Below the pieces are notes generated by a model. It did not search any database. It saw only the letters and a list, made by a program, of their open reading frames with translations, and was not told where the DNA came from. This document shows, piece after piece, positions 1 through 15,000 of a DNA stretch of 64,000 bases (position 1 is its first letter; every line of letters starts with the position of its first letter). This DNA is from Chrysoperla carnea (lineage: Eukaryota > Arthropoda > Insecta > Neuroptera > Chrysopidae): NCBI RefSeq assembly GCF_905475395.1, contig NC_058338.1:72737435-72801434 (forward strand), read 5' to 3'. The translations under genes and the position numbers were made by a program.

Positions 1-3000
1 TTGGAAAATTGCGAAACCCCCTGTCCCGGTGCTTTAGAGCAGGACATGGCAGGGGCACAAGATACAATTTATTTGTGTAATTTTCGTGTTTCGGTTGATG
101 GTGAATGGTTATGTTTAAAAGAATTACATGATGTTGAATTCAATATGCAAGATTCATTTATTCAATCGCAGGTTATATCACCTGAAGTACCCTGCAATTT
201 ATTGGGTATGTTCACTTATATACAATCATTTTTTACGTCTTTATGGATGTTTTTTTTTTTGTGGTTGACCTTGTCTCATCAATGACCAAATTGTTAATTT
301 CTGTTCATTTTTAATAAATATTTTGTTATGTTTTCTTATTCTACAGATATTACCGGTAAAGTGACACACTTAAGTGATTATCAATTTTTTTGCTGAGGGT
401 GTGAATGTTTATGACTCAATATGGACAAACGTCACGACTCTCGACCAAAAGAAGCCTAAAGATTAGTTTAAAAATTTTTAATTTGAATATTTTTCACAGC
501 TGGACACGACATTATTGCACTTATCAAAATGTTTTCATATTGTTATTATTGAAAAAGTTGCGCTGAATAATCACAAACAAAATTCAGCAAATTTTATTTA
601 CACAAATTCATATGAGATAGTTTTACTTACGACGTTATGAGCATTTCAATTTTGAAATCAAAATTTTTTCTGTTCAGATGTAATTTTGAAAAAAGCCGGA
701 AACTATTTCAAAAGTCGTTTTTAAGAAAAGTCAAAAATGTCAAGTAAAGTTTTATACAAAAACAGTAGAAAATTTAAGTATCTGCGAGAATATTAAAGCT
801 CTAATTTTAATCTTTATAGTATAGCTACAAAATATCGAGATGAAAAAATGATAATAAATTTTTCTTATTTTTTTATCTTTGGAAATTCAGAAATTCTGAC
901 CTTAATGTTTCAACTGAACTAAAATATTTTGATTTTATCACTGAAGTGACTGGACTATTTATTAGCACATTCGCACAAAATGTCTTCTTTTACTTTAAGA
1001 TCTGGAGGAGAGGAATCAAAAGTTTTGACTTTTTTAAATATCTTAAGAAAAAGCTTAAAGATTTGAATTAAGGTTGAAAATTTATGAATAGCGAAGTTAA
1101 CAATAAATAGTGTCCCCGTTGCCGATAATGACATCATGCTTTTAATTTTTCGATGCTTTAACATTCCACCAGCGGTATTACATCATCTTGCCCATAGATT
1201 AATGTAATATGCACAAAAAAATTTTTTAAATTAATAATGCGCCAGATACAACAGGCCATAGATATTTTCATCGATTTGCTTATGTTTCGGATAGTTGTCA
1301 ACTATTCAACTAAAAATCTAATATATTTTACCTTTATCAAACAACAATTTTTGACAAAGATAGAATATTCGTGATATGTGTTTACTTGATTGACATCTAT
1401 CCGAAAGAAAAAAAAGATATTTTTTTTAATGAACAGTCCCTATCAAAACTTCATCCCTTATACGGCGGAAACGTAAAGGAATGTTAACGCTTGCAGAATT
1501 GCCGCGTTGAATGAAAAAGTATGAGGGCAACTAATTATTTTTTTAATAATGAATTCCAGCTTCGCAGCAAAATGTGTGTACTAATTTTTACATGTTTGCT
1601 TATTGCTGCTACGATTTTGCGGTGTTTCCTGCAATTTACCTTATTAGAAAAATTAAATGCCCTTTTTAAGAAAATACAAGGGAAATACTCAAATTTACCC
1701 TATTTTTTTTTATTTATAAAAACACTTGAACAATACTTACAAGTGTCGATATTTAGAATACACTATATTACCACAGACTTTATTAAATGTAGACTGATAG
1801 TGTTTTATAAGATAATTTTAAATTAGTTTTTTAACATGAATGCAATTATTTTTGAATAGCCATTTGAATAATTTACAAAATATTTTTTTTTTTTTTCATA
1901 TATCTATAATTTATATTAGTTTTTTATTTTAGTTACCATATTTTTTGAATATAACTCTTTAAGAAATATCTACTCATAATTTTATAAATTACTAGCTGTA
2001 CCCTCCCACGCTTGATTTTGGCACATGGTTACATAAAAATAAAATAGAAGAAGATTAGTAAATTAACAACAGCTAGTAAATTTTATAAAATTTGATAACC
2101 CCCGATAAAAGAGTTCGTTTTTAAACGGCTGAACTGATTTTCATGTAACTTACATTTTTTTTTATATACACGCCATGCCCTTTTATTTGATATGCCAATT
2201 GGGTATATTTGAAAATATTCTTTACTTGATCTCTATTTCTACTTCCATACCCCAAAAGTAAAATTTTAATTTCATTTGTGTTAGCAATACAAAAATTTTA
2301 ACTAATAAAACATTAAAAATACTTTACTCAACAATGTCTTCACTTTACAATGTAAAGACATTACTCAACTACTTCACACAACAATGCCTTTACTTTATTG
2401 ATTAAATTCAATAGTGCATATAAATTCTTCACTATTGGGTTTTGGACAAAAGTATATAAGGCACTTTCGGCTTAACATTGTACAAAGAATACGCTCTTAA
2501 GCTATGTCCAACGAGTCACAGGATATCCTGTATATAGATTAAGGTACCATTCATTTACGAATTTTCACTTAGCAAATCTATGCTGACCACACATACTATG
2601 ACTTATCCGCATATAAATCTACATACAAAGTCACAGGCAATTTGAGTGCGAAAAGTAAATTTTGTTAATTCAATGAACAATTAATTATTTGTCATTGCAC
2701 GGAAAATCTTTAAAGAAATAGTGTGTGCATTATTACTCACTCTGTCGGCAAAAGCATTCACTGGGTTTCTAATAAGCGTAATATCGCTAAACAATCAGAA
2801 GTAATGTTACTTATCATTTATGACGTGATGTGAATTTACTGCAGCTTCTGTTTGGTTACCGCAATCAAATGTGTATATTGATCGCGTTAATGGTGTGAAG
2901 TTTTTAAAGAGCTGAGTGTGTGTTTAATATTCACCGATTCCGTTTGTTTAGCACTGAAGTTAAAAACTGACGAGTGGATATCCTACAAGAAATGAATCTA

Positions 3001-6000
3001 ACGTGTAATTTATTTTTTGAATTTGCAGCTCGCGATCCTGTAGTAATTGAACGCAGTAATTTAGTTAACATCAGTAAATTAATAGTCAAGGAGTTAATAG
3101 AACAATCCCTTAAATATGGTCGAATGTTGGATTCAGATCATATGCCTTTGCAGCATTTCTTTATTGTTTTGGAACATGTTTTACGTCATGGGCTCAAACC
3201 CAAGAAAGGTTTGCTTGGACCGAAGAAAGAACTATGGGATATTTTACAAACTGTGGAAAAATTTGCACCAGAAGCACAAGATATTACAACTAGCGTTAGA
3301 GATCTACCAACTGTAAGGTAAGTGGAGTATTTAACATATGAAATAGAATGTCCTATTTCAAAAAAGAGTTACCTAATACTTAATGTACCTATGGAAATTT
3401 ATACCAATAGGGAATATGTATGAAGTTTTTTTCGTATATCATAACAATGAAAATACCATAAAAAAGATGACAAAAAGTGAAATTAAAATCGGCCAAAAAA
3501 TGCGGGTTATATAAGCATTTTAAACTAGATTAGACTAATTAGACTAATATTAGACAGAAAAATCCGACAGACGTGAAAGACTGTTATGGCCATGTGCTAC
3601 CAAAGCTACTCCATGCTAAATTATGTTTTGCTAGAGAGAGGTACAGACAAATCTTTGAAGGCTTTTATCTTGGGTGTTTTTATAATTATTAGAAAAATAA
3701 TTTTCCTTTGCTGTTCGTTACATGAATGAGCATCCTAGCCCAAATTTTTATCAAAGAATAGGTCGCTCAATATGATATAGAACACAATTTTATACGTTCT
3801 GTATTATTTACTTAATTGGAAAATTTTATGAATTCTGGGAAATTTGGCATATTGGTTTTTAGCGCCGTTCACGGAAATAATTATAAATTTTATATTGTTT
3901 CATTTTAAGTTTTCTATGTTTTGATGTTTCACGCAATGAATTTGCCATTTATGTAATAATTTTACCTATATCTATAAATAAATAATATAATTATTTAAAA
4001 ATATAGGAAGTTACAAATATTTCCGCTAGTGTCGCTGAATTAGGTTTTGCATGCAAAGAATACATACTAAATATAAAAATTAAAGTCATAATGTATCGTT
4101 TTATTTGAAAAATTAAAGAGTTTTTGTTACTTGTAAGGATTTTTAAAACGAAAATTGCAATTTCAAATACCTCCACCGAAATGCACGATCAGAATTTAGC
4201 TTGTAAGGTATACTTTTCGGTACCTGTGAGATTTTTTTATAGCAAATTCTGATCATGTGCGGCCGGCTAGCTGTCATGATTTTTTGTCACTATATGGAGC
4301 TGGTCATTTGAATAAGGTAGGTTGCAACTTGATGTTCCTTGAAGTATTTAATGTTTGATCTATTGGAGAAAAATAACATTTCAATGAACAAATTGATTCC
4401 TTTTAATTAATGTCATTTTGTATTTATTGTATTCATTAAGAACGCAAAACTTAAAAGATGATTTTAAAATACCAAAGTCTATTGAAATTATCTTGTAAAG
4501 AAAAAATTTATTATTAATCGCTATGTTGAGTTGTTGGCCCTAGTGGCTCATTTGGTTAAAAGTTGATCAATTCCGTACGCAGTATGACGAGAAAGTAGTG
4601 GGTTCGATTCCTGCCGTCACAATAATTTAATTATAATAGTTATGATGGGCTGGTGTAGTGCATGGTATATGCAAGAAGGAGGTGTAGTCAGCCTCTGAAA
4701 ATAATTGAGGAGCAGATAAATTAATTTATCAGCGGAAAGGTGGTAAAACACATAATGCTATCACAATGGGCCATATAGCCTAAGTGTATTCCTCGTGCCA
4801 ATATAACCTATCCTAACCTGTGTTAAGTTGGGCTGACCTTTTTCAACAATTTAATATTTAGAAACTTAGTAAAAACGCAAAAGTCGTAATTTAAAATACC
4901 AAGCCTACTGAAGAAAATTAAGCAAAATCGAGTAATTTTCAATGTGGATACGTTTTTATACATAGTTAGATAAATTTAAAAAAAAATATTTATTTTTATT
5001 TTTCGATACTACCCAAAATTATTAATATTATTTTCATAAATGGTTTACATGATCAATTTTAAAGTTCTAAACTATTTATTGCTTTGTGAATGCAACCACT
5101 CAACACTATCAACAAATTGCCCAAGGTTTTTGTTTATTCAACAGACGGTGTTGTAATCTTTTTGATAACGTATACATCAGTGTTTCGCATTTAAGTTGAA
5201 GACACTCTCATATTTTCGTTATTTATAGGAATATCGATTTGAAATTTTGCAGTCATACAGAAATAAATTTCGATTTTTGCCTCAATTTCCTAGATCAGTT
5301 TTTTGTATATTATAAATACGTATATCGACTACCAAGTAGTCATCATCAGTATGAATTAGCTAGTCGCGATTACTTTTATTATGAATGTTACTCTTTGCTA
5401 ATTTGGTGGCGAACTCTGCATGGTGCAGTCCGCCACCAAAGTAATGATGGTGGAACTGATCTAGGAAATTGGGGCAAAAATCGAAATTTATTTCGAAATA
5501 TCCTAGAGTTCTCATTTATTATCTTCGATAATATTTATATAGTTATACAGGTTGTGGGTGACATTTTTTAAGATTCTTAAACGAAATCTGAAATAGAAAC
5601 TAGAATATTTTTTATACTTATAAAGTGATTTTCATGACAAAATTCACTTTTAAATTTTTTCATTATTTTGGTCTTTACTCAAATTTATTACAGGTTTATT
5701 GAAATAATTGTATACATAACACTATTAAATTATCAATTTGTCAAGTTTTTACATTCCATTTGTACAAAATTTTAAATTTATATTCCTGTAAATAATGTAC
5801 CTCGTCCAAAGAAGCCTCAAATACTTAAAAATAAAATTTTAGGCCGTCCAAAATAACTGAAAATAAGCGATTTCAAAACTAAAAAAAAAAAGGAAGGTTT
5901 CGGCATCTAGTTTAAGACCCTTCTAACGCGCAGTCTCTAAAGTGCTAGGGTTGCGTTAATTAACGCTATGTTTATATAAAAAAACGATTTTGGCCAATAT

Positions 6001-9000
6001 CTAGGAAACCATCAACTTTATGAAAAATAGTTTCAAACAAAAATTGTCGGAAATTTTTTTCCTAAACAAAATGTAAATAAAAAGTTTAATATCTTCAGCT
6101 ATTTTTCCGAAAATCGGGAAAAACGGCCAATATATATATTTATATGCTAATTCACAATATCTTGAAACCAATTGATTTTATAAAAAAATTTTCCAAACAA
6201 ATGAGGATTATTTGAGAAGTTGACGATATGGACCATAATAGTCGCATTCACATAAACAGCTCTTTATGAATGGTTTTGGTAAAATGAAATAAAATCATTA
6301 AAATTACTTAATAAAACAATATTTATTCTGTATATTAATAACTTTTTTTTAGTACAAATTGACAATTATTTTGTGTGCATAAGTAGAGGGGCGGTGTCGG
6401 TCCTCTTAGTACCGACAGCTTAGTCGCTGCCTAATTATTATTTTTAATACTGAACTAATAAAAATAAGACAGCTATTGAGATTAAATTGATGACCATAAA
6501 TTTATAAATATATCACAATAATTTTGAAAAAACCAAATAAATAGATCGATCGTGAATGTTGAAAGTACTACAAATGTTTTACGACATGCTAAAAAACTTA
6601 TTTAATGTTTCTTTTAACGACATACGTTCTGTATTATTATTTCGAATTGGAAAATCTTCACCACGGACGATTTGTTCGCGAAGTTCCATCCAATTGCTCA
6701 GCGTGTTTGAATAATCAATCATTCGATATATTTCATTTAATTCTGTGTACGCATGCACCAAACCACGATAATCGTACTCCAAACCTGAATAACTCTCTCC
6801 AAATAATTTTAAACTAATTGCTATTGACCTAAGATATAATTTCTCTGCTTCTCTATACTTCTCCATGTGATAGTTGTACAGCGATGCTAAATGACCAATA
6901 GATAACGCAACTTCGTAATCTTGATCCCCAAGTAACTCTTCCTTCACTGATATTGCACGTAAATGCATTCGTTCAGCTTTTTCATATTCGGTCATACTTT
7001 GATACAACCTTCCTAGATTCCCATAATGTTTCGCTGTTTGAACATTTTTCTCTCCGAATGCATTTAATGATATTTTTAAAGCAGCTAAATGTAAATCTTC
7101 AGCTTCTTTTAAAATTTTCATTTTATCACGTGATTGACTATTTACACCAGGTAAATCTAATGCAATCTCTTCCAGAATTAAAGCTTTGACACGTTTTGCT
7201 GATGCTAATATTAAATGATCTGTTGGAATCAAAGCTTCCATAATTTGGATAGCTTGTTCTGCATGATCCCGTGCTGAACAAAATCTTCCAGAAGTATATT
7301 CATTCACATAGACTGCATAAGCGATATCTTCATGTGCTTCAGCTATTTTTAAATTATCTTTGTGGAATATTTGTTTTCGTATGTCTAAAGCTTCTTCATA
7401 CACTTTAACACTTGATAATATAGAATCAGAATTAAGTAAATAAAATCCATAATCCATTAAAACATCCGCTACTTTTGGATGTAAGTCTTCAAATATTTCA
7501 TAAGTATAATTGACAGCGTAACGAATTAACACATACGCTTTTTTAAATTTACGTTTCACAACACAAGCTTTAGATGCTTGGCGCAAAACGTCTATAATTA
7601 CACTTGGTGGAAGTGAAGAATCGACATGTTCTAAAGCTTTCACACCCCAATGATAGGCTTTATCGTATTCACTTCGTATAAAATGTAATACAGATAATTC
7701 AGTGTACAAACCAGCTACATTAGGACATTTATCATTTTGTCGTAACTTTGTAATTAGTTGTAAGACTTGTTTGACCGTATTATTTGCATCGTCAAACTTA
7801 CAGTAAACAGCCTGTACATGTAATAGTCTATGGTAACAGTCTAATAATTTGTATTCAGCAAATGGTAAATGTAGATTATTCGTACATATTAATTCCACTT
7901 CATATAAAACTTGTGCGCTGTCTACAAACCAACCAGACTCACTAAAGAATGCACCTAAACGGAGACCTGTGTCTATAAGATCCCGTATGATTTTATCACT
8001 TGATGTTGCCTTGATTGTAGCACACTTATTTGCGTACGATGTAATTAAATCCGCATTAGTATTGTAACAATTTGATTGGAAGCATTGTAGTAATTTGACT
8101 TTTCTATCTGGTAAAATAAGTAAGCGTGAGAATATTTCAATATTACTAAATTCTTTTCTTAATACACTTAGTAGATTGTCTCGATACATTTGATAATACA
8201 AATCGAATAAAACATGATTTGGCAAGTCTCTGTACACATTTTTAAAAATGTTTTCACATCCTATGTTACATGATAACTGTTTTATGGCTATGTTATACAA
8301 TGATAAAGGTGCATTCAATGGACATGAATTTTCTTCCATCGGTGATGAAAAATCGATTCATATATTTACACTATTTGTTGAATGAATTACTTGATTATCT
8401 CAAAAATTGATTTTTTATTTATTAATTTAACCATTAAAGCACTAATTTTTATCAAAATAGTTACAAAAAATATTATTTTAAAGTGACATATTTTTATTTG
8501 TCTATCTACGAACTTTATATGTGCAGGTTATGATACTCTTTGATATGTCACTACTGGGGTGCGTTCATATTTACAGTTGTCGCCAATAGAGTGCATTCTT
8601 ACGTGTTATTTACATTACCAACATTAAGGACGTCTTTTTGTTATATGATGCCTCGAAACATTTTAGTCGCACAATAAAATCTTTCAATAAATTTTTTCTA
8701 ATTCTTTTTGATTAGATACAAATTGTATTTCAAATCTCAATAATTAGAAAAATAATAAGACTTTGCATTTTTAGAAAAATTCATGATGAACTTAAAATAT
8801 GTTTATTTTTCCCATTAGAATATTTGTATTAATTGATTCTGGATTTAATGTATAGATCACAGATTATAGTTTTTAATTTAAAAAATAAATTATAATCTGT
8901 GGTATAGATACTCTTTTTAAAACAAATTTTCCAATATACAAACTATGGAAATTGTTAACTTCTATTTAGAAAGAAACTAATAGAAATAGTGCTAATGACA

Positions 9001-12000
9001 TGCAAAATGAATTGTACCCAAAAATAGCCGGCTAAAGATTTGTGGGAAGTATTCTGGAACGAAAATTTGAATATAAGAAAATCGATTCAGGAATTTCCTC
9101 CCAAAAAGTTAATTTTGAACCATAGGAAGTAGAAAAGTTTAGATACAAAATTGTTTTTTTCTTTGTAAACAATTAGAGTATTTACATATTTAAGCACATT
9201 AGTTTTTATCACCTCATTTTCTTGTTCGAAGAGGGTTAAAATAGTATTTCAGTGTTTTCTAATTAGGAAAAATTTTCGGAGTAGATAGATTAAATTTGAA
9301 TAACCAGAAGATATTTTTTAATTCGATCAGTTTTATCTATCGTAACCCTTTATATATATTTTTGAGAGACTTCATTTAATAACATACCGGAAAATTAATT
9401 TTGCATTTTTAGATTCATAATCTTATTTGAGATTCATGAACGCGGCCTGCAACTTTTTATTCAAAATCCAGTCAAAATTTCTTTAATAAATTGATAATTC
9501 AGGGTCAAAGCCTGATGTAATTGTAAAATTTCGACGTTTAAATCCAGTCAGTGCTTTAAAAGAGGTTGAGATCTAAACGTTGCAACCACCTATCATTTTC
9601 AATAAAGAGTTTCTATTTTCTCTCAAAACGAAGTATTTTATTGTAATTAATTTCTATTGATCTATCCTATAAATGAGCTATTCAGAAAGGCTTTTAGGTC
9701 AGAATTTTAATAATATTAAAAAAATATGTTACAGAACACATATGGGACGTGCAAGAGCATGGCTTCGTTTGGCACTTATGCAGAAGAAATTAGCTGATTA
9801 CTTAAAAGTATTAATTGATCACAAAGAAGAAGCATTAGCTGAATATTTTGAACCAGATGCGTTAATGTTAAGTGATGAAGCAGTTGTTATCATTGGACTT
9901 TTAGTTGGATTAAATGTAATTGATTGTAATTTATGTATCAAGGTTAGTCATGTTACATTACTTTAAGTGAATGCATTCAAATATTTCAAAAGAATGTGAT
10001 AATGTAATGTTTTTATTCTTGAATTGATTTTAATTTCATGCTTTCCAATTTTTAAACAGGAAGAAGATTTAGATTGTCAACAAGGTGTTATCGACTTCTC
10101 ATTGTATTTACGGTCAACAAATCAAGTCACTGGAGACAACAATGGAGACGGAGACAATAATGAAAATATGACAACAGTGTTAGATCAAAAGAATTATATA
10201 GAAGAACTTAATCGTCATTTAAAGTAAGCCTTTTTTAACATCAATTTACGCTTTATTTTAATATTTCTTGTTTTAAATTTTTTTTAATGCAAGATTTACC
10301 TAAAGCTAAGAATTGTTATTATTGTATATTGAACGCGGATAAAAGGGAGGTTTAACCCGAACTTTCATTTCAAATTGGCAGCTCATAAAACATTGGAATA
10401 GTAAAAATTCATAACAAAAATTGTGAAAATTTTGCGAAGACAATTTGAATTTAATCGGTAAATTTGAACCAATCGTATCGGTCTAATTCTGGATGTAAAG
10501 AGGCAAATTCTTGCTTTCACACTCAGATCGATTGTATGTATTACTTCCATAGCAAAAGTTTAAAAAAAATTCTTATTTTTTCATTCGAAGATATTTGACT
10601 TGTTTGAGCATAATACTTCATGCTTCTTAACCGCTGGAATATTCAGATAATTACGGAAAAATATCAAAATACCACGTTTTCCAGAATACTGTTAGTTAAA
10701 AAAATATGACTGTGTTGAATAGAAACAATATTTACTTATAAAGAAAGTGAATAAAAATAGTCCGTACAATTTTGTAATGAAAGAAAATAATGCAAATTAT
10801 ATCCGGTGTGGTGCGGTGCTAGTAAAAATAATTATTCTTCATTTATAAAATAACAGTAAACACTTTTTAAGAATTCGTTTAACATGTTTTTAACATTACC
10901 CACGTCTTCTCATTAACATTTACCATTGCATTAGTGTCAGGGCCGTACAGAGAAGAAAAGCAGAGCTCCTCCGCCCTTCATATTTTTTAAGTTAAAAAAT
11001 ATCGAATTCAGTTAAAGTATTGAAATTTTGCACATGTTCCGTAAAAAAGCAATGTAGTATTCCTAACAGATTATAAAAGCTTAAGATGTTGTGGCTAAAC
11101 CCAATTTCCTATACTATTTTCTTTTATTGAATACTATTTTTTTTTTAAATTTAATGATTATCGATATACCGCATGCTAATATTATACTATTTTTAGCGCA
11201 TACATTTTACAAACGTATATCTTCGCTTATTTAGCGTATAAGAAAAAAAAAGGAAGTGACCCCGTTACCGCGTTGACTTTATACATTTTCAAATAAATCC
11301 TCTTTCGATCTTGAAAACTAAGGGCCTTGCAGAAAAATGGCAAATATAAATTTTATTTTGTTCAAAGAACCAATTCCGTTAGAAAATTTTGTGATCGTGA
11401 GAGATTTTGGTCAGAACGATCCGAAAAACATTTTATGGGTGGATTTCCATTTTCCTAGTCATATACTAAAACTATAATATATTCGCCGCTTTGATCACCC
11501 GTAGCTCGAAAACAACTCGTTAAAAATTTTTCTGGCTGTGAGAGCTTTTGATCAGAATAATCCAAAGAACATTTTAGGGTAGGTTAGAAAAAGTTTCACA
11601 GAAAGCCATTTCCCTATCTTATATTGCGGGGTTCTTTGTGGAGAAAAAAAAATTTTTATGCACGACCTTGACAATCTTTCAAATTTCTAACCGTTCCGAA
11701 ATGATTATCAAGTATTAAGCCTATTATATTCTGTTCCTATACTTATTAATTTTACTTACAAAAAAGAATGTTAGTATCAGTGGCAACGAAGACACTTACT
11801 GTAAATAATTAAAATGTTTCAACTATTATTTACTTATCAAAGAATAGATAATTGATACCCTTATTTGTCGTATTTGTAGGTACTTAATTAATATTCAAAA
11901 CTTATAACATTGTAATGTGTGAGCGTTTTATAAATAATAAATAATTTTAATATGCAGGTGTAGGTGTCATAATAATAAATATAAATATTTTGATGAAGAC

Positions 12001-15000
12001 ACTCAACACACTTTATTTAAAATGATTTAAACAATCATATTCATACCATTATTATTTTAAATATTTATTATTATTATTATTGGTATTATTATCAATTTAA
12101 AATAATTTGCATTTTATTTGATGATTCAATAATATTCTATTTTGTATATTACAATCGGCTACATTATGTTTTTTTTAATTTGTTTTTATTTTTAATATTT
12201 TCTTACTTATCAATATCAGTAGTCAATCAACCAAATAAATAAAAATGTTATCAAAAGAGAAAATTATTCATTTTCGGAATAAATATTATAAAAGAAAAGT
12301 TAAACGGTACGATACGCATATTTATATTTATTGTTATAATTGTTAATAATTTATGGTGCTAATTGGATTTTATGTGCGTGTGTTATGTGTATGTGTGTGC
12401 ATTGATGTAACAGATACATCTTTCTAAAAATATCTTAAAAAATTTAAGTTTATAAATTAAATTTAGACTACAAGTGAAGTTTACAAAATTAAAAAAACCC
12501 CCGAGAAATTTTTCGTGTACGAAACCCAAAACTCGCACTTGAAATATATTTAAGAACACTCTCCATTAAATTACCTTATTCATCACCTATTTTTTAGTTG
12601 TTCCGGGTGCGAAACCCTAAACTTCATTCGGTTCATCCGTTTAGGTGCTACGATGCCACAGACAGACATACACACACACACATAGCAGACAAATTTATAA
12701 CATCACTATTTTTGGTTCGGGGATTAAAAAAACTGAAAATAAAAATATTAAGCCTAGAGCCATGCTAGTATTTGACATTCTTAACAGAACAGTTGGAAAA
12801 CTTCGAGATACTACTGTCACGATCTGTCTTACAACTTTTCCCTGTACAGAAAGTTTCACTCTTCTCTCACGCAGTCAGGGAAATTTTAATTAATTGAATT
12901 GAATTTTTAATTAACGCGGCATGATTAATGACAATCATTTCAGAAGAGCTTTTCCTTCATACCCTACAAAAGTATAGGGTCCTATCTGAAAAAATGAAGT
13001 TGATCACTTCAAATCAAATACGCATTTAGAATTGATAGAGACTTTCAAATGATCAAACCTTTGTTTGGAAACAATTTTTTTTATCTGACATATTGTTTTA
13101 TTTTTTTGCAAATATCAAGTTAAAACAGACACTCTTAATTTTGAATGAAAACGAAAACATTATTTAAAAGTGAGTTAACATAATTAGGATTTGAACTCGG
13201 ACATTAGGGAAGACCTCCCAAAATATTCGTTTTCAAAGAAAAAAGAAATTTTCGAGACATAGGATCCTCCATGACAGAAAAAAAGTCCTTGAAATGAGGG
13301 AAAAATATAACGGCGTTTTGTTTTTCTAATTGCACTAAACTTCACTAGCTCTTGGTTTAAGTTAGATCTTGAATTTTATAATAATAGTAATTTATATTAG
13401 CTTGTAATGATAGTAATTTACAATAATTTATATAAAATTTGTTTGGACAGTGCTACGGTGACAAATCTACAGACAAAAGTGGAATCTTTAACAACAACGA
13501 ATGCATTAATGAAAGAAGATCTTGCAATAGCTAAGAATAATTTACTATCGTTATATGAAGAAAATAGAAAACTAAAATTAGAACTAGGACATGATGTATC
13601 ATCTGAACGAGTAGATGAAGGTGGTGGCAGTGGTGACCATGTTCACGCCCTAGAACATCATAAACAAATGTTAGCAAACTCTGAGGATGCGTCTGCGTTA
13701 CGTTTACAATTAGAAGAGGAATGTAAGCTTAGAATGGAAACAGAAAAGGAATTAGATTTACAGGTAAATAACTATTTAAGTTTCTCTTTCATAACCATAT
13801 CTTGTAAAATCCACAGAAATCCAGAAATCAATAAACAAACTTTGATGCTTAAAGCTTTAAAAAATACGATGCTTACATAAACTTTGATCCTTATATTCAG
13901 TAATTTTAATGAGTCCGATAGTCAGATAATTGCGTATTCTAAAATAGTACACAGTGGTTACAAACCTGGAATATTGGAATTTATTAGAGAATATGATTGA
14001 CCGGTAATTACTACGGAAATTAAAAAATTTAAGCAGTATCAAGAAATTTCGAAAACTTTCCTGCAATAAAATAGATTTTAATTTTTTTTTGTTGTTGTTT
14101 TTTTTTTTTTTTTAATATCTTAGATAATGATTTTTATCCAATTTATCAACAAAAGTTTAACGATATTTTAGATTTTACCGATACCTTATATTTGAATTTT
14201 ACCACTATATATAAAAAGATTTCCAGAAGTTCAATTTCTTTGTCTCTGTTCTTGTAATGGGGGTAGGGTACAAAAGATACACATTCTTTTTATATAACGA
14301 CTAGGCGAATACTTCCGTTAATACCGCTGAAAATCTCTTAAAAACAGAACTTCATATGAGCAATATCATAGAAAATATTCGATTAATCGTCAAATGAATT
14401 CAATTTTTATATTTTTTGGGTTAAAATTGCTCTAAAATTTGTGCCAGGAGTAACGGACGTACTTATGTTGTTTCAAGTAAAAATGAAATTCAAATGCGAA
14501 AAGTCTTCTTAAATTTTTTTAAGAAACACTTATACGCGTATGCACACGTATATGTCAGCGTAAGGTTGAAGTTCTCATTACTTCTGATTGGCTGCCTATT
14601 TTAATATAGCCATTTATCCGTACATCGAATCAAAAAATGAAAGAAAACTTTTTATTTAGGAATTTTATTTTCTACCTGAAGCAACAAGGACGTTCGTTCG
14701 ACTACTGGAACACCCTGTGTATAGCGAATTTTATCAAATTCTTAAATAAAAAATTTTTTTTTATTTTTTCAAAATTGCATTAAAAAAACTGAGTACATAA
14801 TGTAATTTTGACCCAAAAATTTAAAAAACCGGATTTATTTGATGAGTGGATACATAGTTTTTGAGATATTGTCCAAATTCCACCTGAAATACTCGAACTC
14901 TAAATCGAACTCAGTCCTAGTACTTTTATATTAAATAAAATTGATTCGATTAAAATAAAAATTGTTTTTTTTTTTTAATTTCTAATTAGATTTGTTTGAA

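Larger units (their letters stand above)
3318..9734. other. RUFY intron 2, hosting APPBP2 and mobile elements
   Basis: This 6.4 kb intron holds a SINE-like repeat (about 4534-4850), a fold-back element with a second element inserted in it (about 5176-5720), and the intronless APPBP2 gene on the other strand (6579-8339). A short hairpin (arms 8858-8868 and 8891-8901) lies downstream of the APPBP2 start. The remainder is AT-rich with nothing recognised. Confidence 0.6.

Noticed and set aside
2448-2462. TATATAAGGC as an internal RUFY promoter
   Set aside because: TATA-like words are frequent in this AT-rich DNA, and no start codon or exon with a donor follows before exon 2.
4534-4612. tRNA gene
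   Set aside because: Promoter boxes are present, but I cannot form a complete cloverleaf with a paired acceptor stem, and a SINE-like body follows.
5239-5571. Open frame of 110 codons in RUFY intron 2
   Set aside because: It crosses the border of a fold-back element and the inverted-repeat insertion within it; the sister copy at 26740 is not open, and no domain is visible.
8858-8901. Short 11-bp hairpin near the APPBP2 start
   Set aside because: Arms are short and AT-rich; expected by chance at this composition.
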